From Macrococcoides animalis (GTDB taxonomy: Bacteria; Bacillota; Bacilli; Staphylococcales; Staphylococcaceae), in contig NZ_CP179727.1 of NCBI RefSeq assembly GCF_047425875.1, forward strand, positions 1,364,001 to 1,428,000: a stretch of DNA of 64,000 nucleotides, given 5' to 3'. Positions within the stretch are counted from its first letter, which is position 1. Each line of letters starts with the position of its first letter. Shown piece by piece: positions 28,401-36,808 of the stretch. A program made the position numbers and the translations under genes. The notes below the pieces were generated by a model that ran no database searches, had not been told where the DNA came from, and saw only the letters and a program-made list of their open reading frames with translations.

Positions 28401-29075
28401 ATCGAATTAAACGTTGTAAAAGATCGTATGCAAGAAATTAAAGTTAAAGGTGAAAACGAAGTACGTACGTACTTAGCACCTGGTACTGCAAGACTTAAAG
28501 TAGAAGTTGGTCAAAAAATCGCGCGTGGTGAAGTAATGACTGAAGGTTCTATCGAGCCGAAACAATTATTAGCTGTAGCGGGACTTAATGCGACACAAAG
28601 CTACTTATTAAAAGAAGTTCAAAAAGTATACCGTATGCAAGGGGTAGAAATCTCAGATAAACACGTTGAGGTAATGGTTCGTCAAATGTTACGTAAAGTT
28701 CGTATTATCGAAGCAGGAGACACGAAATTATTACCAGGTGCTTTAGTAGATATTCATACATTTACTGATGCTAACCGTGAAGTGTTCAAAACGAGAAAAC
28801 ACCCAGCGACAGCTAAACCTGTCTTACTTGGTATTACGAAAGCATCATTGGAAACAGAAAGTTTCTTATCTGCAGCATCATTCCAAGAAACAACTCGTGT
28901 GTTAACGGATGCAGCGATTAAAGGTAAACGTGATGACTTATTAGGACTTAAAGAAAACGTAATTATTGGTAAGTTAATCCCTGCTGGTACTGGTATGAGA
29001 CGTTATAGTGGTGTTGAATTTGAGAAGGATGCACCCGCGTTAGAACAGGACGAAGTAGTCGTAACTGAGAAATAA
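25455..29075 (+). CDS. rpoC: RpoC, RNA polymerase beta' subunit
   Basis: 1206 residues. TTG start after AAGGAGGTAGGGC, giving MIDVNNFHYMKIGLASP as in S. aureus. The zinc-binding CSCGKYK...CDRCGVEV cluster, the catalytic NADFDGDQMAVH (three magnesium-binding Asp), the trigger-loop area (GEPGTQLTMRTFHTGGVAG) and the second zinc site (CNSRHGVCEKCYG) are intact. Both large polymerase subunits use TTG starts here. Confidence 0.98.
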   Translation: MIDVNNFHYMKIGLASPEKIRSWSFGEVKKPETINYRTLKPERDGLFCEKIFGPTKDWECSCGKYKRVRYKGMVCDRCGVEVTKSKVRRERMGHIELAAPVSHIWYFKGIPSRMGLLLDMSPRSLEEVIYFASYAVIDPGPTGLEKKSLLSEREYREYYDKFPGQFTAKMGAEAIKDLLIDIDLDGELKSLREELETATGQRLTRAIKRLEVVESFRNSGNDPSWMILDVLPIIPPEIRPMVQLDGGRFATSDLNDLYRRVINRNNRLKRLLDLGAPGIIVQNEKRMLQEAVDALIDNGRRGRPVTGPGNRPLKSLSHMLKGKQGRFRQNLLGKRVDYSGRSVIVVGPNLKMYQCGLPKEMALELFKPFVMKELVEREIATNIKNAKGKIERMEPEIWDVLEDVIREHPVLLNRAPTLHRLGIQAFEPTLVEGRAIRLHPLVTTAYNADFDGDQMAVHVPLSKEAQAEARMLMLAAQNILNPKDGKPVVTPSQDMVLGNYYLTLERLGTIGEGRIFKDANEVIMAYVNSYVHLHSRIAVQAGSFNNPTFTDKQNSQLLVTSVGKVIFNEIMPDSFPFINEPTLSNLETVTPDKYFIDATDLTEEGLLKYLNEQPLVKPFNKKFLGQIIAEVFNRFHITDTSMMLDRMKDLGFKYSSRAGITVGVSDIVVLPDKQDIIGLAEEKVDRVTKQFTRGLITEGERYAAVIEVWTKAKDEIQAKLMNSLDDLNPIFMMSDSGARGNASNFTQLAGMRGLMANPAGRIIELPIKSSFREGLTVLEYFISTHGARKGLADTALKTADSGYLTRRLVDVAQDVIVREPDCGTDRGLLVSAIREGSELIEPFIERLEGRYSRETLRHPETKEILVKVNELITPEIAKQIVDAGIEEMHIRSAFTCNSRHGVCEKCYGKNLATGEKVEVGEAVGTIAAQSIGEPGTQLTMRTFHTGGVAGADITQGLPRIQELFEARNPKGQAVISEINGEIIELNVVKDRMQEIKVKGENEVRTYLAPGTARLKVEVGQKIARGEVMTEGSIEPKQLLAVAGLNATQSYLLKEVQKVYRMQGVEISDKHVEVMVRQMLRKVRIIEAGDTKLLPGALVDIHTFTDANREVFKTRKHPATAKPVLLGITKASLETESFLSAASFQETTRVLTDAAIKGKRDDLLGLKENVIIGKLIPAGTGMRRYSGVEFEKDAPALEQDEVVVTEK

Positions 29076-29083
29076 TACATTCT

Positions 29084-29115
29084 GCACCCAAACATCTTTT
29101 GTTTGGGTGCTTTTT
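29084..29115 (+). terminator. terminator of rpoB-rpoC
   Basis: GCACCCAAAC pairs with GTTTGGGTGC around a short loop; TTTTT follows. Confidence 0.92.
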
Positions 29116-29203
29116 CTTGTCACAAAAGTGTTAGAGTTCAAAGTATGCTACAACTGACATGTTTAGTGTATGATACAAATACAAGATAGAAGGAGGGATT
29201 GTT

Positions 29204-29395
29204 ATGACATTTACAACAAAGAAACTAATTGTTATGGTACTGGGTTTAGTAGAAATCATTGCTGGTTTTGCTTTATATGAGACTTCAGTACTTGGTGGTG
29301 TAACATTTATTTTATTAGGATTCGCATTTTTAGCAGTAATGTTTATTATTGACCGAGACGAATATAAAAATGATCACTATAATGTAAAGCATTAG
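29204..29395 (+). CDS. small two-helix membrane protein, unknown function
   Basis: 63 residues with two predicted transmembrane stretches (about 8-27 and 30-50) joined by a short turn and a charged C-terminus (DRDEYKNDHYNVKH). A strong AGAAGGAGGG site precedes the ATG, and TATGAT at 29169 may be its -10 box, so it looks expressed. I do not recognise the family. Its own gap on both sides suggests a single-gene unit between the rpoBC terminator and the rplGB promoter. Confidence 0.7.
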   Translation: MTFTTKKLIVMVLGLVEIIAGFALYETSVLGGVTFILLGFAFLAVMFIIDRDEYKNDHYNVKH

Positions 29396-29443
29396 TTAAT
29401 TCAATTATATTCAGACATCAATAATAAAATTAAAGAAAAGTCG

Positions 29444-29472
29444 TTGACTTTCAAGCTAATAGATGATAATAT
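29444..29472 (+). promoter_or_regulatory. promoter of rplGB-rpsL-rpsG-fusA-tuf
   Basis: TTGACT, 17-base spacer, TAATAT. No terminator is seen from here until after tuf. Confidence 0.75.
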
Positions 29473-29516
29473 TATTTAGGTTGATGAGTAGCACCTAATA
29501 GCTTTGGAGGATTGCA

Positions 29517-29774
29517 ATGTCTAATGAAAAAGTTATGCACTCTAGTCAATATGTAGTGGGGCTTAAGGAGTCTATTAAGGCACTTAAGAAGCATCAGGTC
29601 GCATCTCTAGAGATTGCAAATGATACTAATATCCATTTATTAACTACCGTGCTATTACTAGCATACCAAGAGCAATTACCTATTGAATTCAGTAAATCGA
29701 AAGAGGAACTGGGTAAACAATATGGTATTCAAGTGAGAGCGACTGTTGTTGCACATTTGAAATCCGCTTTGTAA
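29517..29774 (+). CDS. rplGB: L7Ae-family ribosomal protein (YbxF/RplGB)
   Basis: 85 residues of the L7Ae/L30e fold, which binds kink-turn RNA. YVVGLKESIKALKKHQVASLEIAND and the C-terminal GIQVRATVVAHLK region match the staphylococcal paralogue that precedes rpsL. TTTGGAGGATTGCA precedes the ATG. First gene of the str operon. Confidence 0.88.
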   Translation: MSNEKVMHSSQYVVGLKESIKALKKHQVASLEIANDTNIHLLTTVLLLAYQEQLPIEFSKSKEELGKQYGIQVRATVVAHLKSAL

Positions 29775-29861
29775 GGCGGTATTCTTACAAAATCTTTTTT
29801 TACCTAAAAAATGAACCACCTGGATGTGTGGAATTAAACAAAAGAGAGGAGGACATTCAAA

Positions 29862-30284
29862 ATGCCAACTATTAACCAATTAGTTAAGAAACCAAGATCT
29901 TCAAAAGCAAAGAAATCAACTGCACCTGCATTAAACAAAGGTTATAACAGTCACAAGAAAAAAGCTACTGACTTAGCATCTCCACAAAAACGTGGTGTAT
30001 GTACTCGTGTAGGAACTATGACTCCTAAAAAACCTAACTCAGCGTTACGTAAATATGCACGTGTGCGTTTATCAAATAATATAGAAGTTAATGCTTACAT
30101 TCCTGGTATCGGACATAACTTACAAGAACATAGTGTAGTACTTATTCGTGGAGGTCGTGTTAAAGATTTACCGGGGGTACGTTACCATATCGTACGTGGA
30201 GCATTAGATACTTCAGGTGTTGATGGCCGTATGCAAGGACGTTCTTTATACGGAGCTAAAAAACCTAAAGCTAAAAAAGCTTAA
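29862..30284 (+). CDS. rpsL: Ribosomal protein S12
   Basis: 140 residues, decoding-site protein. RVGTMTPKKPNSALRK and RVKDLPGVRYH hold the lysines whose mutation gives streptomycin resistance; both are the usual lysines. AGAGGAGGAC precedes the ATG. Confidence 0.98.
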   Translation: MPTINQLVKKPRSSKAKKSTAPALNKGYNSHKKKATDLASPQKRGVCTRVGTMTPKKPNSALRKYARVRLSNNIEVNAYIPGIGHNLQEHSVVLIRGGRVKDLPGVRYHIVRGALDTSGVDGRMQGRSLYGAKKPKAKKA

Positions 30285-30399
30285 TTTTAAATTAAGTCAT
30301 GCACTTACTGTTTAAGAGAATATTTCATTTTTGTAAATGTATTGTTCTCACTAGACATCGAAAAATAAAAAAAATATACTGAGGAAGGAGGATATTAAT

Positions 30400-30870
30400 A
30401 TGCCTCGTAAAGGACCTGTTGCCAAAAGAGACGTATTACCGGATCCAATTCATAATTCAAAATTAGTTACTAAATTAATCAATAAAATTATGATTGATGG
30501 AAAACGTGGTACTGCTCAAAAGATTTTATACAACGCTTTTGAATTAGTTCAAGAACGTTCTGGTCGTGATTCTATGGAAGTATTTGAAGAAGCGATCAAC
30601 AATATTATGCCTGTATTAGAAGTTAAAGCTCGTCGTGTTGGGGGATCTAACTACCAAGTACCTGTAGAAGTACGCGCTGAGCGTCGTACAACTTTAGGAT
30701 TACGCTGGTTAGTGAACTACGCGCGTCTTCGTGGTGAGAAAACTATGGAAGAGCGTTTAGCTAACGAAATCTTAGATGCTGCTAACAACACTGGTGGTGC
30801 TGTTAAGAAACGCGAAGATACACATAAAATGGCTGAAGCAAACAAAGCATTTGCTCATTACCGTTGGTAA
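30400..30870 (+). CDS. rpsG: Ribosomal protein S7
   Basis: 156 residues, nucleates the head of the 30S subunit. Family signature DPIHNSKLVTKLINKIM and the C-terminal KREDTHKMAEANKAFAHYRW are present. AAGGAGG precedes the ATG. Second gene of the str operon core. Confidence 0.98.
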   Translation: MPRKGPVAKRDVLPDPIHNSKLVTKLINKIMIDGKRGTAQKILYNAFELVQERSGRDSMEVFEEAINNIMPVLEVKARRVGGSNYQVPVEVRAERRTTLGLRWLVNYARLRGEKTMEERLANEILDAANNTGGAVKKREDTHKMAEANKAFAHYRW

Positions 30871-30974
30871 GATTGAAGTTAACCCTTTAGTAATTGTATA
30901 CAGCTTGCTGTCTCCAATTCACTTGAGGGCTACTTTCTTAAAATAAACCAATCCTGGAAGGAGAAAGAATACCC

Positions 30975-33056
30975 ATGACAAGAGAATTCTCTTTGAGCAA
31001 CACTCGTAATATTGGTATCATGGCTCATATTGATGCTGGTAAAACGACTACTACTGAACGTATTCTTTATTATACTGGTCGTATCCACAAAATTGGTGAA
31101 ACGCATGAAGGTGCTTCACAAATGGACTGGATGGAACAAGAACAAGAACGTGGTATCACAATCACTTCAGCTGCAACAACAGCTCAGTGGAATGGTACGC
31201 GTATTAATATCATCGATACACCTGGACACGTAGACTTCACTGTTGAGGTTGAACGTTCATTGCGTGTACTTGATGGAGCTGTAACAGTACTTGATGCACA
31301 ATCAGGTGTTGAACCACAAACTGAAACAGTATGGCGTCAAGCTACTACATACGGAGTTCCTCGTATCGTATTCATTAATAAAATGGATAAAACTGGTGCG
31401 GACTTCAATTATTCTGTGGGTACTTTACACGACAGATTACAAGCAAATGCTCATCCAATTCAAATGCCAATCGGTGCTGAAGATAATTTCAATGCAATCG
31501 TAGATTTAGTTGAAATGAAATTACACACGTTTACAAATGATTTAGGTACTGACATTGAAGTAACTGACGTTCCTGAAGAATACTTAGCAGATGCAGAAGC
31601 AATGCGTGAACAATTAATCGAAGCTGTAGCTGACGTTAATGAAGATTTAATGGAAAAATATTTAGGCGGAGAAGATATTTCAGTTGAAGAACTGAAACAA
31701 GCTATCCGTCAAGCAACTTGTGATGTTGAATTCTATCCAGTTTTAGCTGGTACTGCATTCAAAAACAAAGGTGTTCAATTAATGCTTGATGCAGCAATTG
31801 CTTACCTTCCATCACCGTTAGATGTTAAACCAATCGTTGGTCATGAAGTTGACGATAAAGATGCTGAAATCATTGCTAAACCTGATGAATCAGCACCATT
31901 CGCAGCATTAGCTTTCAAAGTTATGACTGACCCATTCGTAGGTAAATTAACATTCTTCCGTGTGTACTCTGGTACTTTACAATCAGGTTCATACGTACAA
32001 AACGCTACTAAAGGCAAACGTGAACGTGTTGGTCGTATCTTACAGATGCATGCTAACTCACGTGAAGAGATTTCAACAGTTTATGCTGGTGATATCGCTG
32101 CTGCGGTAGGTTTAAAAGATACAACAACTGGGGATACTTTATGTGATGAGAAACATCAAGTAATCTTAGAATCTATGGAATTCCCAGAACCAGTTATTCA
32201 TTTATCTGTTGAGCCTAAATCTAAAGCTGACCAAGATAAAATGACTAATGCTTTAGTTAAATTACAAGAAGAAGACCCAACATTCCATGCGCATACTGAT
32301 CCAGAAACTGGACAAGTTATCATCGGTGGTATGGGAGAACTTCACTTAGACATTCTAGTTGACCGTATGAAACGTGAATTTAAAGTTGAATGTACAGTTG
32401 GTGCGCCAATGGTTTCTTACCGTGAAACGTTCAAAACTGCTGCACGTGTTCAAGGTAAATTCTCACGTCAATCAGGTGGTCGTGGACAATATGGTGACGT
32501 TCATATTGAATTCGAACCTAATGAAGTTGGAGCTGGTTTCGAATTCGAAAACGGTATCGTTGGTGGGGTAGTTCCTCGTGAATATATTCCTTCAGTTGAG
32601 GCTGGTTTAAAAGATTCAATGGAAAACGGTGTATTAGCTGGATATCCATTAATCGATGTAAAAGCAAAATTAGTTGATGGTTCATACCATGATGTCGATT
32701 CATCTGAGATGGCCTTCAAAGTTGCTGCTTCATTAGCTTTAAAAGAAGCTGCTAAAAAATGTGATCCTGTTATCTTAGAACCAATGATGAAGGTAGAAAT
32801 CGTTATGCCTGAAGAATACATGGGAGATATCATGGGTGACGTAACAAGTCGTCGTGGACGTGTTGAAGGTATGGAAGCGCGTGGTAACGCGCAAGTTGTT
32901 CGTGCATTTGTACCATTAGCAGAAATGTTTGGTTATGCTACAAACTTACGTTCTAATACACAAGGTCGCGGAACTTACTCAATGGTGTTTGATCATTATG
33001 AAGAAGTACCGAAATCAGTATCAGAAGAAATTATCAAGAAAAATAAAGGTCAATAA
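30975..33056 (+). CDS. fusA: Elongation factor G
   Basis: 693-residue translocase GTPase. G1 AHIDAGKTTT, G3 DTPGHVDF and G4 NKMDK are present, and GGMGELHLDILVDRMKREF covers the fusidic-acid region in its usual form. TGGAAGGAG precedes the ATG. Coupled with tuf in the str operon. Confidence 0.98.
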   Translation: MTREFSLSNTRNIGIMAHIDAGKTTTTERILYYTGRIHKIGETHEGASQMDWMEQEQERGITITSAATTAQWNGTRINIIDTPGHVDFTVEVERSLRVLDGAVTVLDAQSGVEPQTETVWRQATTYGVPRIVFINKMDKTGADFNYSVGTLHDRLQANAHPIQMPIGAEDNFNAIVDLVEMKLHTFTNDLGTDIEVTDVPEEYLADAEAMREQLIEAVADVNEDLMEKYLGGEDISVEELKQAIRQATCDVEFYPVLAGTAFKNKGVQLMLDAAIAYLPSPLDVKPIVGHEVDDKDAEIIAKPDESAPFAALAFKVMTDPFVGKLTFFRVYSGTLQSGSYVQNATKGKRERVGRILQMHANSREEISTVYAGDIAAAVGLKDTTTGDTLCDEKHQVILESMEFPEPVIHLSVEPKSKADQDKMTNALVKLQEEDPTFHAHTDPETGQVIIGGMGELHLDILVDRMKREFKVECTVGAPMVSYRETFKTAARVQGKFSRQSGGRGQYGDVHIEFEPNEVGAGFEFENGIVGGVVPREYIPSVEAGLKDSMENGVLAGYPLIDVKAKLVDGSYHDVDSSEMAFKVAASLALKEAAKKCDPVILEPMMKVEIVMPEEYMGDIMGDVTSRRGRVEGMEARGNAQVVRAFVPLAEMFGYATNLRSNTQGRGTYSMVFDHYEEVPKSVSEEIIKKNKGQ

Positions 33057-33135
33057 TAAGTGGTTACTTGAGCGGTGCACAGCTCAATATATTGCAATTT
33101 ATGGCTAAATGATTTATAAATGAGATATGTATTTC

Positions 33136-33162
33136 CTCATGAGGGTGAGAATCCCTCATGAG
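33136..33162 (+). promoter_or_regulatory. perfect hairpin between fusA and tuf
   Basis: CTCATGAGGG (33136-33145) pairs with CCCTCATGAG (33153-33162) around TGAGAAT. No T-run follows. It may be an RNA-processing site that sets separate EF-Tu mRNA levels; the function is not known from sequence. Confidence 0.6.
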
Positions 33163-33206
33163 TAATATTAAAAAAATTAACTTACAAACTAAGGAGAGAT
33201 TTCGAA

Positions 33207-34394
33207 ATGGCTAAAGAAAAATTTGATCGCTCGAAAACACATGCCAATATTGGTACTATCGGTCACGTTGACCACGGTAAAACAACTTTAACGGCTGCAA
33301 TTGCAACTGTATTATCAAAACATGGTGGCGGTACTGCTCAATCTTACGATATGATCGACAACGCACCTGAAGAAAAAGAACGTGGTATCACAATCAATAC
33401 ATCTCATATCGAGTATGAAACTGAAAAACGTCACTACGCTCACGTTGACTGCCCAGGACATGCTGACTATGTTAAAAACATGATCACTGGTGCTGCTCAA
33501 ATGGACGGTGGTATCTTAGTAGTATCTGCTGCTGACGGTCCAATGCCTCAAACTCGTGAACATATCCTTTTATCACGTAACGTAGGTGTACCTGCATTAG
33601 TAGTATTCTTAAACAAAGTTGACATGGTTGACGATGAAGAATTATTAGAATTAGTTGAAATGGAAGTTCGTGACTTATTATCAGAATACGATTTCCCTGG
33701 AGATGACATTCCTGTAATCGCTGGTTCTGCTTTAAAAGCATTAGAAGGCGAAGAAAAATACGAAGAAAAAATCATGGAATTAATGAACGCTGTTGATGAG
33801 TACATTCCTACTCCTGAACGTGATTCAGAAAAACCATTCATGATGCCAGTTGAGGATGTATTCTCAATCACTGGTCGTGGTACTGTAGCAACTGGACGTG
33901 TTGAACGTGGACAAGTTAAAGTCGGTGAAGAAATCGAAATCATCGGTTTAACTGAAGAACCATCTAAAACAACTGTAACAGGTGTTGAAATGTTCCGTAA
34001 ATTATTAGATTACGCTGAAGCTGGTGACAATATCGGTGCATTATTACGTGGGGTTTCACGTGAAGATGTTCAACGTGGTCAAGTATTAGCTAAACCAGGA
34101 ACTATTACTCCTCATACTAAGTTCAAAGCTGAAGTATATGTATTATCAAAAGAAGAAGGTGGACGTCATACTCCATTCTTCACTAACTACCGCCCACAGT
34201 TCTACTTCCGTACAACTGACGTAACTGGTGTAGTTAACTTACCTGAAGGTACTGAAATGGTTATGCCTGGAGACAACGTTGAAATGAACGTTGAATTAAT
34301 TTCTCCAATCGCGATTGAAGACGGAACTCGTTTCTCAATTCGTGAAGGTGGACGTACTGTAGGATCAGGCGTTGTATCTGTAATCGAAAAATAA
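33207..34394 (+). CDS. tuf: Elongation factor Tu
   Basis: 395 residues. G1 GHVDHGKTT, G3 DCPGHADYV and G4 NKVD are intact, followed by the two beta-barrel domains (GRGTVATGRVERG, PQFYFRTTDVTG). AAGGAGAG precedes the ATG. Last gene of the str operon before a strong terminator. Confidence 0.99.
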   Translation: MAKEKFDRSKTHANIGTIGHVDHGKTTLTAAIATVLSKHGGGTAQSYDMIDNAPEEKERGITINTSHIEYETEKRHYAHVDCPGHADYVKNMITGAAQMDGGILVVSAADGPMPQTREHILLSRNVGVPALVVFLNKVDMVDDEELLELVEMEVRDLLSEYDFPGDDIPVIAGSALKALEGEEKYEEKIMELMNAVDEYIPTPERDSEKPFMMPVEDVFSITGRGTVATGRVERGQVKVGEEIEIIGLTEEPSKTTVTGVEMFRKLLDYAEAGDNIGALLRGVSREDVQRGQVLAKPGTITPHTKFKAEVYVLSKEEGGRHTPFFTNYRPQFYFRTTDVTGVVNLPEGTEMVMPGDNVEMNVELISPIAIEDGTRFSIREGGRTVGSGVVSVIEK

Positions 34395-34413
34395 TATCAC
34401 ATTTGTGATTTTT

Positions 34414-34450
34414 AAAACCCACGAGGGACGCCTCGTGGGTTTTATTTTTT
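34414..34450. terminator. bidirectional terminator after tuf
   Basis: AAAACCCACGAG pairs perfectly with CTCGTGGGTTTT; runs of T and A flank both sides. It separates tuf from the convergent amidohydrolase operon. Confidence 0.93.
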
Positions 34451-34456
34451 TCAATT

Positions 34457-35635
34457 TTATTTAATTGATAATTCATCCATATGTTCTACGAGATTAACAA
34501 ACACTCTAACTCCGTTTAGTAAGCCTTTCTCATCCATATCAAAACGTGGATGATGATGTGGAAAATCTGCATGTAATGCTTCATTTTTCACACCTGTGTT
34601 GAAATAACAGCCAGGTCTCTTTTCTAAAAAGTAGGCAAAATCTTCTCCTCCAAGGGAAGGTGTTCCTTCTGTTACTTCCTGAATATCCGGTATTTGTTCA
34701 CTAATACTTTTGAGCCATAATGTTTCTTTATCGCTATTAATCAGTGCCGGATAGCCATCCGTAAAATTGAATGCTATATCTACACTAAAGCTTTTTTCAA
34801 TGCCCTCAATGATTTTATGCATTCTTTCTAGCATGATCTGTTTGATTGCCTTGTCATATGTTCTAAGTGTGCCACTTAAATGTGCAGTTTCAGCAATAAC
34901 ATTGAATGCATCACCACTATTAAATTCACCAATTGTGAGTACGCCTGTTACGATTGGATCAATACCTCTAGAAACGATAGTTTGTAGTTGAGTGATTAAA
35001 TGACTTGTTGCAATAATCGCATCATGCGTCGTGTGTGGTGCTGCACCGTGACCGCCAAGCCCTTTAATATCAATTGTAAATGCATCGGCGAAACCATATG
35101 CAGGTCCTGTTATAAAGCTTATCTTATCGCTATCTAAACTACTTGAAGTATGCGTTCCAAATACATAATCCACTCCTTCAAGGATGCCAGCCTCTATCAT
35201 TGATTTAGCACCACCAGGTAGTACTTCTTCTGCATGTTGATGGCAAAGGACTACTTTACCTTTTATTTCGTCTGTATGTGCTTTAATGATCTTAGCTGCT
35301 ATAAGTAACATTGCAGTATGTCCATCATGCCCACATGCGTGCATCACACCAGGTACTTGAGATTTATATGGAACATCTTTTAAATCCTGGATAGGTAAAC
35401 CATCGAAATCTGCGCGAAGTAAGAGAGTGGGACCGGGTAATTTACCTTCTATGACACCGTACAGCCCATTGCCACCAACGTTACGTGTCACAGGAATATC
35501 AAGTGATGTTAAGTAATTTGCAATGTACTCAGCTGTCTTCGTTTCCTGGAACGACAGTTCAGGATGCATGTGTAAGTATCTTCTGATTTCAATCAATTCT
35601 TCTTTATGCTGTGTTGCTTCATCAAACCATGGCAT
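34457..35635 (-). CDS. M20 family amidohydrolase, copy 1 (third in operon)
   Basis: 392-residue metallopeptidase-fold hydrolase of the M20D group (N-acyl amino acid or aminobenzoyl-type amidohydrolases). Metal-site motifs HACGHDGHTA and HQHAEE are intact, plus RADFDGLPIQ and a C-terminal LGGEDFAYFLEKRPG. Substrate not predictable. It follows copy 2 with TAAATG (no gap) and GGGGGACTTTAA as ribosome site. All three paralogues are near full length and share the HMHPEL/HQHPEL start. Confidence 0.88.
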   Translation of the reverse strand: MPWFDEATQHKEELIEIRRYLHMHPELSFQETKTAEYIANYLTSLDIPVTRNVGGNGLYGVIEGKLPGPTLLLRADFDGLPIQDLKDVPYKSQVPGVMHACGHDGHTAMLLIAAKIIKAHTDEIKGKVVLCHQHAEEVLPGGAKSMIEAGILEGVDYVFGTHTSSSLDSDKISFITGPAYGFADAFTIDIKGLGGHGAAPHTTHDAIIATSHLITQLQTIVSRGIDPIVTGVLTIGEFNSGDAFNVIAETAHLSGTLRTYDKAIKQIMLERMHKIIEGIEKSFSVDIAFNFTDGYPALINSDKETLWLKSISEQIPDIQEVTEGTPSLGGEDFAYFLEKRPGCYFNTGVKNEALHADFPHHHPRFDMDEKGLLNGVRVFVNLVEHMDELSIK

Positions 35636-36808
35636 TTAAAGTCCCCCTTCATTAAAGTAGTCTTCTGTTGCTTGCAAGAATATTTTTACTGCATTCAACA
35701 TGCCTGTTTCATCAATATCAAATTTCGGGTGATGATGTGGGAAGTCTGCTTTAAAGTTTTCGTTGCGTGTGCCTGTATAGAAAAATGATCCTGGCACACG
35801 CTGTAGATAATAAGAAAAATCTTCTCCGCCTAATGAAGGTTCAAGTTCGACAAGTTCTTGTACACTTTCTATTTTTCGCGCTGCACTGACGATTAAATCT
35901 GTTTCGTTTGTTGTATTAACAACAGGAGGATAACCCTTCAAATACTTTAAATCATAAGTAACACCTGTCGTGGTCACTAATCCTTCTAAACATCTTCTAA
36001 GCTCGTCATACATAAGATTCTGAGTTTCAGCATCAAAGGTACGAATAGTACCAGCAATTTTTGCAGTGTCTGGAATGACATTGTTTTGATCGCCAGCTTC
36101 AAGTTGAGTAATTGATAGCACAGCAGGCGTAGTTGGACTTGTTTTACGTGAAACAATGTATTGAAGATCATTGCATAGACGAATCAAAGCAGCAACTGGG
36201 TCAATTGTCGTATTAGGATGTGCTGCATGCCCACCTTTACCTTGAAGTGTAATCCAGAAGTCATCTGGTATACCAGTAGCTGTCTCATATTTATAACCAA
36301 CTTTGCCGATGTCTAATGAACTTGAGACATGCTGACCAATAATTGCATCAACACCACTTAAACAGTTGTCTGCAATCATTTGTATAGCACCGCCTGGATC
36401 AACTTCTTCTGCATGTTGATGAATAAATACTAAGTTACCATTTAAATGCTCGAAGTTTTCTGAAAGAATTTTGGCAGTGATTAGTAATACTGCTGTATGT
36501 GCATCATGTCCACAAGCATGCATGACGCCTGGTACTTGTGACTTATATGGTACATCTTTTTCATCTTGAATAGGAAGCGCATCAAAATCAGCACGAATGG
36601 CGAGTGTGGGCAAATTAGGATCTTTAATTAAACGTCCTACAACACCTCGACCTCCGACATTTGTTTCAACTTCAATACCTAGGTCATTTAAGTAATGTGC
36701 AATAAATGCAGGTGTTTCTGTTTCTTGGAATGATAGTTCTGGATGCTGATGAAAATGTCTTCTGAGAGCTACAAGTTCATCATAATATTTATCTACATAT
36801 GTAATCAT
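35636..36808 (-). CDS. M20 family amidohydrolase, copy 2 (middle of operon)
   Basis: 390-residue paralogue of its neighbours, with HACGHDAHTA, HQHAEE and LGGEDFSYYLQRVPG intact. It overlaps the end of copy 3 by four bases (ATGA), so translation is coupled. Closest in motif pattern to copy 1 (both have HQHAEE). Confidence 0.88.
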   Translation of the reverse strand: MITYVDKYYDELVALRRHFHQHPELSFQETETPAFIAHYLNDLGIEVETNVGGRGVVGRLIKDPNLPTLAIRADFDALPIQDEKDVPYKSQVPGVMHACGHDAHTAVLLITAKILSENFEHLNGNLVFIHQHAEEVDPGGAIQMIADNCLSGVDAIIGQHVSSSLDIGKVGYKYETATGIPDDFWITLQGKGGHAAHPNTTIDPVAALIRLCNDLQYIVSRKTSPTTPAVLSITQLEAGDQNNVIPDTAKIAGTIRTFDAETQNLMYDELRRCLEGLVTTTGVTYDLKYLKGYPPVVNTTNETDLIVSAARKIESVQELVELEPSLGGEDFSYYLQRVPGSFFYTGTRNENFKADFPHHHPKFDIDETGMLNAVKIFLQATEDYFNEGGL

